64,000 bases of DNA from JAJTHB01 sp033763775. Its GTDB lineage: Bacteria > Pseudomonadota > Alphaproteobacteria > Rickettsiales > SXRF01. Location: assembly GCA_033763775.1 (NCBI GenBank), contig JANRJW010000013.1:186001-250000 (forward strand). Direction: 5' to 3'. Each line of letters starts with the position of its first letter. Positions within the stretch are counted from its first letter, which is position 1. Below the pieces are notes generated by a model. That model did no database searches. It saw nothing but the letters and a program-made list of their open reading frames with translations, and was not told where the DNA came from. Below, one piece after another: positions 59,417-64,000 of this stretch. A program made the position numbers and the translations under genes.

Positions 59417-60817
59417 CTACATGCCCCTCAGCCTCGGCTGGCTCCAGGCACGCATCTGCACCCAGCCGAGATACTGGCTGAGCGCATCCACACAATCATC
59501 ATGCGCCCCTTGCGGAAAACCCAGTAATTGCTGTTCAAATTCCAAAAGCCAATTTGCATTTTTAGGCAGCCACAAATGGCCTGATTCGATCATCGGCGTC
59601 ACGCGTGAAAGCCGCACCACCTTATCCGCCACCGGCCTGCATGCGATCATCGGCACATTCAGCACATGGCGCATTTCCTGCAGCAGCTGCTGCCCACTCG
59701 CCTTATCCTCAACCACCACCACAGAGGGCGAATCCTGCGCCACCATGGTAATGAACAGACGCCTCAAATCCGGATATTCAACCCGTCGCACAAGGCAGCC
59801 AATGAGATAATGCTCCTGCCCGATCTGCCCGAAAGTCAGGCATGCGGTGGGATCATGCCCATCGCCCGCCTTAATACCAGTATCCCAGCTTTGAACAATC
59901 GCATCAAATTTTTCAGGGCGCTGGTCATAACGGCGAAACCAATCACTTCGCACCATCGCCGCATCACGCCCCACCGGTGCTTGTAGATATTGCGCGGCAA
60001 ATGCATGGCTACCAAGTTCACCACGAAGTTGCTCAAGCAGCGCGCCATGCTCGCGCGCGGGGTGGAGCATTTCGCCCGGCTCCATGATTTTTCTAACCGA
60101 CCCTATGACAAAGCATCGCCGCACATCGCTGATCGCGGGAATCATGACATGCTCCCAGCCGCCTTTTGCCAGCAGATGGGCACTGAGATCCTCGCTGTGC
60201 AATCGCTGCATCACCGCCACCATGACGCCGCGCTGTTTATCATCCAGCCGCGAGGCGACTGTCTGGTCAAACCAGGTGCGGCATTGCTCGCGGTAGTGCG
60301 CCGACATTGCCTGCCTTGGGTTTAGCGGGTCATCAATAATCATCACCTGTCCGCCCTCGCCGGTCAGGCTGCCGCCAACCGATGTTGCGAAGCGAAAGCC
60401 CTGCCGTGTGGTGACGAATTTGTGTTTTTCGTTCTGCCCGCCTGCAATCGCCAGCGCGGGAAATACTTCGCGGAACCATGCCGATGAAACCAGCAGACGG
60501 CAATCCAGCGAATGTTTGAGGCTGAGGGCTGAAGAATAGCTCGCGGCAATAATACGGCAGCTCGGGTCATGCCCAAGCAGCCACGCTGGCCACGCCACAC
60601 TCACACACACCGATTTCAGCGAACGCGGCGGCAGATTGATAAGCAGCCTTCTGCACTGGCCTTTGCGTGCCGCCTCGAGATATTCTGCCAGAAGGTCAAT
60701 ATGCCAATTCGGCAAAAAGCTGGCGCCAGGGTTCACTGTTTGCAATGTCCTACCAATAAAGGTAGCAAAATCCTCGCCGAGCAGCTGGCGATACCAGTGG
60801 GTCATTTCGTCCTGCAT
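59417..60817 (-). CDS. Terminase large subunit (gp2-like)
   Basis: A 466-residue packaging motor. The ATPase has NLPPRSLKS (Walker A), VMIIDDPL (Walker B) and a coupling region; the nuclease domain has QSWDTGIKAGDGHD, VVVVEDKASGQ and GAHDDCVDAL, each with acidic metal-binding residues. Length and motifs match phage/GTA TerL. It lies next to the putative small subunit, on the minus strand. Confidence 0.95.
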   Translation of the reverse strand: MQDEMTHWYRQLLGEDFATFIGRTLQTVNPGASFLPNWHIDLLAEYLEAARKGQCRRLLINLPPRSLKSVCVSVAWPAWLLGHDPSCRIIAASYSSALSLKHSLDCRLLVSSAWFREVFPALAIAGGQNEKHKFVTTRQGFRFATSVGGSLTGEGGQVMIIDDPLNPRQAMSAHYREQCRTWFDQTVASRLDDKQRGVMVAVMQRLHSEDLSAHLLAKGGWEHVMIPAISDVRRCFVIGSVRKIMEPGEMLHPAREHGALLEQLRGELGSHAFAAQYLQAPVGRDAAMVRSDWFRRYDQRPEKFDAIVQSWDTGIKAGDGHDPTACLTFGQIGQEHYLIGCLVRRVEYPDLRRLFITMVAQDSPSVVVVEDKASGQQLLQEMRHVLNVPMIACRPVADKVVRLSRVTPMIESGHLWLPKNANWLLEFEQQLLGFPQGAHDDCVDALSQYLGWVQMRAWSQPRLRGM

Positions 60818-60827
60818 CAGTGCTATC

Positions 60828-61190
60828 TCAGTGGCTTTCGGCGCTGTCCGCCTGCGGCAAAGCCGGTGCCAGCGCAGTTTGTGCCAGCTGTTTCTGGCGC
60901 TGAATATAATATTTAATCAAGCTGACATCCTGATCATTCACACGCAGCGACGTCGCGGCCGCCATCATCGCGCGGCCATGAGCGCTGGGCTGGGCTGCTT
61001 CCAGCTTGAGCATCACCTCACACAGATCCACCAGCACATCCGCATAGGATTTTTTAGCGCCAAAAAGGCGTAAGTGCTCCTGATCCTGCAGCTCATCGCC
61101 ACTTTCAATCGCCCGCTCCAGCCGCTCGATAAGGGTCATCACCAGCCGGGTAAGTCGTTCTTTGTGAGAAACTGGGGCTGCTGCGGTCAT
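60828..61190 (-). CDS. Putative terminase small subunit (gp1-like)
   Basis: A 120-residue protein from the ATG at 61190 (GGAG about 5 bases upstream). It is helical, with a coiled-coil-like LTRLVMTLIERLERAIESGD and a C-terminal helix that could bind TerL. It lies 10 bases upstream of the large terminase, the expected place of TerS/gp1, but the sequence match itself is weak. It is likely the DNA-recognition partner. Confidence 0.72.
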   Translation of the reverse strand: MTAAAPVSHKERLTRLVMTLIERLERAIESGDELQDQEHLRLFGAKKSYADVLVDLCEVMLKLEAAQPSAHGRAMMAAATSLRVNDQDVSLIKYYIQRQKQLAQTALAPALPQADSAESH

Positions 61191-61248
61191 AAAACTCCAT
61201 CCTGTCATTACAGCATCCACAGCCTGCCACTGCACAGGAAGGGGAAAT

Positions 61249-61279
61249 TGTCACAGAATTGTCATGATGGCTGTCATAA
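61249..61279 (-). promoter_or_regulatory. Shared phage-cluster motif, copy e
   Basis: The plus strand reads TTGTCACAGAATTGTCATGA, and then a third TGTCAT 12 bases on. It shares ACAGAATTGT with copies a and c, and lies about 60-75 bases upstream of the small terminase start. Confidence 0.5.
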
Positions 61280-61345
61280 TCCGTTCACAAGCGGCTTCAT
61301 CAACTCATCACCCACAGCCTAGCCCGCCCGTGATAATGTATTATC

Positions 61346-61750
61346 ATGCAGCACAGTATTCATTGTTCCAATATGCATTTAGGTCAGCTCTCGCCATGGG
61401 TTGCCGCCGAGTCCTGCAAGCCACATCATAGCTATGGCCAGCCTCCTGCTGACACCATCAACGAGGTAGTCCACGGCATCAGCCTACCGCCCAGCCTGCA
61501 GATAGAGCTGCGAATGCTCGGCTATCCGCTGCTGGCCTATACGCGCGGCGAGCTGGAAGATGCGGTGAATGCCAGCGCGGTAGATCGCACACTGGTTGAA
61601 AATCCGGATGCGATGAATTTCCGCGACAAACTCAGGCCACGCTCACGTCATCGGCAGGAACCGCCCAAATCCTGCCACTCATCGAACACGCCGCAAGCGC
61701 GCAGTGCGTTTGATTGCGAAGAAGATGATTACTTCCTCAGCTACCACTGA
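61346..61750 (+). CDS. Hypothetical protein, 134 aa
   Basis: An unrecognised protein with polar, His- and Pro-rich ends. The middle contains LPPSLQIELRMLGYPLLAYT, which could form an amphipathic helix. It lies upstream of the terminase genes but on the plus strand, divergent from them, and ends about 100 bases before the GGATATATC repeats. Start uncertain. A helper gene of the phage-like cluster is possible. Confidence 0.6.
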   Translation: MQHSIHCSNMHLGQLSPWVAAESCKPHHSYGQPPADTINEVVHGISLPPSLQIELRMLGYPLLAYTRGELEDAVNASAVDRTLVENPDAMNFRDKLRPRSRHRQEPPKSCHSSNTPQARSAFDCEEDDYFLSYH

Positions 61751-61790
61751 TTAGCCTTCATTTTTTTCTCCCTTCCTGTGCCATTTATTT

Positions 61791-61826
61791 GGATATATCT
61801 GTCAATTTAGGATATATCCATATAAT
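61791..61826 (+). promoter_or_regulatory. Promoter with paired GGATATATCC operators
   Basis: GGATATATC (61791-61799) and GGATATATCC (61810-61819) are direct copies with starts 19 bases apart, about two helical turns. GGATATATCC is itself a palindrome. A TATAAT (61821-61826) follows the second copy by one base, so a repressor bound here would cover the promoter. Confidence 0.65.
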
Positions 61827-61873
61827 ATCTCGAACAGGATAGGCCGCCAATGCTGAAACAGGGAGAAAAATGC

Positions 61874-62383
61874 ATGGAAACCACGCCCACCCACACCACC
61901 CCGCCCCTCACCCACACACAACCAGCAATTTCAAATCAGCAGCAAACACCATCAACTCGCACTTCAAAACGCCGCCGCGACACCGGCCTGCCTTGGTTTG
62001 ATGATGCTTATAATGCCACGCAAGGCGAGGCATCGCTCTGGATTGCGGTGATTACCCAGGCGATGATGGACGCGCTGAGCCAATCACGCAATGCTGAGGC
62101 GGACTATCACAAAACCCAGGCCATACGCTGGCTCACAGAACATAACAAAGACTTTATCGAAGTTTGCCTGCTCGCCAATCTCTGCCCGGATCATATTCGC
62201 AGAAAGGCAAAAAAAGCTATCGCCAGCCCCAGCGCATGGCGCGCCGCCCCCGGCACAGGGAAACGCTATCAGGAACGACACCGGCGCAAGCAGAAAAAAA
62301 GCAAGCTGAGCCACAGCACGGAGGCGCATCACAAGCCGGAGCCAGAGAACACCAGCACGGTGATTATCGGGCCATGGCGATAG
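61874..62383 (+). CDS. Phage-associated protein upstream of terminase, 169 aa
   Basis: The N-terminal 40 residues are rich in Thr, Pro and Gln. The core, including GEASLWIAVITQAMMDALSQ and then WLTEHNKDFIEVCLLANLCP, is like the conserved unnamed proteins that often precede terminases in alphaproteobacterial phage and GTA-like clusters; no domain name is claimed. A GGGAG lies about 8 bases upstream of the ATG at 61874, so it is preferred over 61850. It is controlled by the GGATATATCC promoter region. The C-terminus overlaps the next gene. Confidence 0.7.
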   Translation: METTPTHTTPPLTHTQPAISNQQQTPSTRTSKRRRDTGLPWFDDAYNATQGEASLWIAVITQAMMDALSQSRNAEADYHKTQAIRWLTEHNKDFIEVCLLANLCPDHIRRKAKKAIASPSAWRAAPGTGKRYQERHRRKQKKSKLSHSTEAHHKPEPENTSTVIIGPWR

Positions 62384-62874
62384 CCATGCCGTCTTTCTCC
62401 ACACGGCGCGGCCGGCCACCCAGCCATAAACCGGCAACCGATTATGGCACACCGGAACTCATCGCCCGCCGCGCGCGCGGCGAGACCAGTGAAGCCATTG
62501 ATCTATGCCTTGAGCGGCGCTTGATTACGCCTGCTGAGCATTGGTGCGGACTTCATCTACGCTGGCTACACACATTGCGCCATGGCGCGCCTGGCGTCAG
62601 CGCGCTGGCATTGACCGATGGAAGCAAAACACTTCCGCGTGAATCTGATGAAGCATGGCAGCGTGATCGCGAAAAAGAATATCGCGAAGCAATTGCTGTA
62701 TTGCAAAGTCGACATTTAATTCATCCAATCGTCGATATCTGCATTTACGATCGCATGCCAAAAAATCTTCGCTCATTTGGCAAAGTCAGCACCTCAAATC
62801 ATAAATATGATTTTGTACAGAAACTTAAAATGGGTCTTGGGGCGCTCGATTCACTGTGGAACGGCAATATTTGA
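62374..62874 (+). CDS. Hypothetical protein, 166 aa
   Basis: A basic, soluble protein that begins MAIAMPSFSTRRGRPPSHKP. GRPP is an AT-hook-like basic element; ARRARGETSEAIDLCLERRL could be a helical DNA-binding region, but this is speculation. It overlaps the preceding gene by 10 bases, so both are likely translated from the same mRNA. A role as a terminase-linked DNA-binding or regulatory protein is possible. Confidence 0.65.
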   Translation: MAIAMPSFSTRRGRPPSHKPATDYGTPELIARRARGETSEAIDLCLERRLITPAEHWCGLHLRWLHTLRHGAPGVSALALTDGSKTLPRESDEAWQRDREKEYREAIAVLQSRHLIHPIVDICIYDRMPKNLRSFGKVSTSNHKYDFVQKLKMGLGALDSLWNGNI

Positions 62875-62945
62875 CACATAATAGAGGCAAAAGATGTTTT
62901 AACTTATTAATATATTTTTTGCCTGTACTATGATATATATTTACC

Positions 62946-63158
62946 ATGCGTGATCATCAGCCTGTCACCACCAGCCCAAATCTAAGCGCGCCGAACGATG
63001 CGCAGCCCGCTTCACTTTTGAACAACAAGGAAGGCACCGCTGCAATCGAATATAGCCTCATCGCAGGGATTATATCAATTATCGCCATTGCCAGCATGCA
63101 ACAGGTCGGCCTATTTGCAGCGGACTCACTCAACAATGTAAGCTCGCTACTACGCTGA
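62946..63158 (+). CDS. Flp/Fap pilin-type protein, 70 aa
   Basis: The motif NKEGTAAIEYSLIAG is the Flp-type prepilin cleavage and fold signature (cut after Gly, with Glu at position +5), followed by one hydrophobic helix (about residues 42-60). The leader of about 30 residues is longer and more polar than in a typical Flp. It lies just beyond the phage-like cluster. Pili of this class are used for attachment; assembly genes are not in the window. Confidence 0.85.
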   Translation: MRDHQPVTTSPNLSAPNDAQPASLLNNKEGTAAIEYSLIAGIISIIAIASMQQVGLFAADSLNNVSSLLR

Positions 63159-63334
63159 AGTTTAAGCATATCAATCATAACTTCACTAAAATTTTACCTA
63201 ATTTATAGAAAAAACCAATTGTATTTTAACGATAAATAAGTAATTTTTTTGTTGTCAAGCCCTGATTCGTTTGCTAATATTCATACCAGCTGATGTTATC
63301 AGCGAATCGTAAAAACGTTAACTGGAGTTTGATC

Positions 63335-63499
63335 ATGAAAACCATTATTCGTCTCTTCAAAGAAGAAGAAGGTGCAACCGCTATTGAATACGGCCTGATT
63401 GCCGCGCTGATTTCCGTCGCTGCGATTGGCGCGATGACTGCGCTTGGCGATGGCCTGAACACGACTTTTACGTCGGTTAGCTCGGAGCTTGGCCGCTAG
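63335..63499 (+). CDS. Flp family type IVb pilin, 54 aa
   Basis: The ATG at 63335 gives a 54-residue pilin with the canonical EEEGATAIEYGLIAALISVA region (Gly cleavage, Glu+5). A GGAG ribosome-binding site lies about 8 bases upstream. The short leader MKTIIRLFKEEEG is typical of Flp. It is followed by a strong terminator. It probably supplies pilin subunits of a Tad-type apparatus encoded elsewhere. Confidence 0.95.
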   Translation: MKTIIRLFKEEEGATAIEYGLIAALISVAAIGAMTALGDGLNTTFTSVSSELGR

Positions 63500-63521
63500 T
63501 CATCTGGCTGAGTCAAAAAAA

Positions 63522-63549
63522 ACCCACCTGGTTTCAGGTGGGTTTTTTT
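63522..63549 (+). terminator. Rho-independent terminator after flp
   Basis: ACCCACCT-loop-AGGTGGGT followed by a T run, about 20 bases after the pilin stop codon. The stem is preceded by an A run, so it could also work from the other strand. Confidence 0.9.
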
Positions 63550-63601
63550 GTGACCTCAAATCATGATTGATTCAATTGATTGCGTGTGCTAACATCTGAA
63601 C

Positions 63602-63916
63602 ATGCTAGATGTTGAATTAATCATTCGTCATAGCTTTCTTCCCGTTGCCTCAAACGACAACGACGATCTTCTCGCCCCCGCCTCTCCTGCTGATGAGCTT
63701 CACACCATTCGCATGGTCAAGCAGCTGGTCTATGAAGAAAACCGTAAAACCGGCTATCTGCTGAGCAAGCCCAGTGAGCGCCGCTTTCTTGATGAGATAT
63801 TATACGCCGAGCGCTATCTGGTCTTGCGTTTTTTTACTGCCAACGCGTCAAAAACCGCACTCAGCAAGCTCAGGCGCCATATTCTCGATCACTACCTCAG
63901 CCCACAGCTCACCTGA
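63602..63916 (+). CDS. Hypothetical protein, 104 aa
   Basis: A soluble, charged protein with no recognised domain. The C-terminal half, YLLSKPSERRFLDEILYAER, is helical. It starts 103 bases after the pilin stop, beyond the terminator, so it has its own promoter. The end overlaps the last codons of a possible minus-strand gene. Confidence 0.6.
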   Translation: MLDVELIIRHSFLPVASNDNDDLLAPASPADELHTIRMVKQLVYEENRKTGYLLSKPSERRFLDEILYAERYLVLRFFTANASKTALSKLRRHILDHYLSPQLT

Positions 63917-64000
63917 CTTTTTTCAGCGAATCAACGGCTGCGCGCGCCACGCTGCGCTGCTCTGTGGAAAGCGGCAAAAGCCCAATTGCGGTCATGTAGC
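63909..64000 (-). CDS. Possible 3' end of a minus-strand gene
   Basis: An open frame enters from the right edge of the window on the minus strand and reads to a TGA at 63909-63911. The partial protein has MTAIGLLPLSTEQRSVARAA and then VDSLKKVR before the stop. It is too short to classify and could be chance. Confidence 0.35.
   Translation of the reverse strand, partial: YMTAIGLLPLSTEQRSVARAAVDSLKKVR

Larger units (their letters stand above)
35781..62874. mobile_element. GTA-like / domesticated prophage cluster
   Basis: Head and tail genes in the order terminase, portal, protease, capsid, connector, tail tube, DUF2460, DUF2163, NlpC/P60 and TIM-barrel tail protein follow the gene order of the Rhodobacter gene transfer agent, almost all on the minus strand. 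Lysis genes (lysozyme, membrane-coiled-coil protein, DUF2335) are present. No integrase, phage repressor or att duplication is visible, and three plus-strand genes are embedded. Stopper, terminator and tape-measure homologues are not recognised; a block of unknown genes occupies that place. The boundaries are the outermost genes I would assign, from the left terminator to the upstream helper-like genes. Confidence 0.8.

Noticed and set aside
35781..62874. Active temperate prophage
   Set aside because: No integrase, excisionase, phage repressor or att duplication was found at either end, so a domesticated GTA-like element is the better reading.
62885..62933. AGGCAAAA...TTTTTGCCT inverted repeat before the first pilin
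   Set aside because: The loop is over 30 bases and AT-rich, so it is not a convincing terminator or operator.
1..64000. CRISPR arrays
   Set aside because: No short repeat-spacer series was seen; the only short tandem repeats are the 82-bp pair at tRNA-Ser and the 7-bp units before leuC.

Overview
The window is chromosomal DNA of an alphaproteobacterium. The order lepB-rnc-era, the run bolA, J-domain protein, cobS, cobT, rpmB, and the rpsP-rimM-trmD-rplS-leuCDB order are typical of that class. It encodes leucine biosynthesis and aspartate-semialdehyde dehydrogenase, so it is not a strongly reduced parasite. Its valyl-tRNA synthetase looks like the archaeal-type enzyme known from Rickettsia. 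Base composition is moderately GC-rich, with AT-rich patches at a restriction-modification island and at some intergenic control regions. Genus cannot be decided from the sequence.

Layout. 1-7.8 kb: era, rnc, lepB, an unknown gene, tRNA-Ser preceded by a tandem repeat, tRNA-Asn, tRNA-Cys abutting a SPOR-type gene, a ZomB/AftB-like membrane protein and rimO. 7.9-11.8 kb: tRNA-Gln, a perfect parS centromere site, then a type II restriction-modification pair (MvaI/BcnI-like nuclease and C5 methyltransferase) framed by 24-bp direct repeats, one of which is the 3' end of tsaC. 11.8-17.1 kb: an orphan ParA, a higBA toxin-antitoxin pair, bolA, a J-domain protein, cobS, cobT, rpmB. 17.2-22.5 kb: an LdtR-like MarR regulator, a CHASE8 histidine kinase with a YfiR-like partner, yggT, a thioredoxin-like ferredoxin, and an unusual pair of a kinase-like protein and a divergent sigma factor. 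22.6-35.7 kb: ffh (with an in-frame palindromic insertion), an acyltransferase, the rpsP operon with a shortened rimM, leuC/leuD/leuB with two interspersed genes, an esterase-like lipoprotein, asd, valS and a small two-gene operon.

35.8-62.9 kb is a mostly minus-strand gene-transfer-agent-like or prophage cluster. In transcription order it has upstream phage-like genes, small and large terminase, portal, prohead protease, capsid, a head-tail connector, a TP901-1-type tail tube protein, a block of five unknown genes (92, 617, 382, 585 and 341 aa) where the tail chaperone and tape measure normally lie, then DUF2460, DUF2163, DUF2335, NlpC/P60, the large TIM-barrel tail protein, DUF2793, a membrane/coiled-coil protein, lysozyme and an Ala-rich protein. 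I see no integrase, phage repressor or att sites. Three plus-strand genes are embedded in it. A recurrent motif of the form TGAC-N2-TTCTGTTAAA or its variants lies upstream of several of its transcription units. 62.9-64 kb holds two Flp-type pilins, a strong terminator and one unknown gene.

Main points for follow-up: the unknown block inside the GTA-like cluster and its shared intergenic motif; the parS site; the direct-repeat-framed restriction-modification island; the 45-bp palindrome inside ffh; the kinase-like/sigma-factor pair; and a two-member small-protein family with one copy at each side of the cluster.
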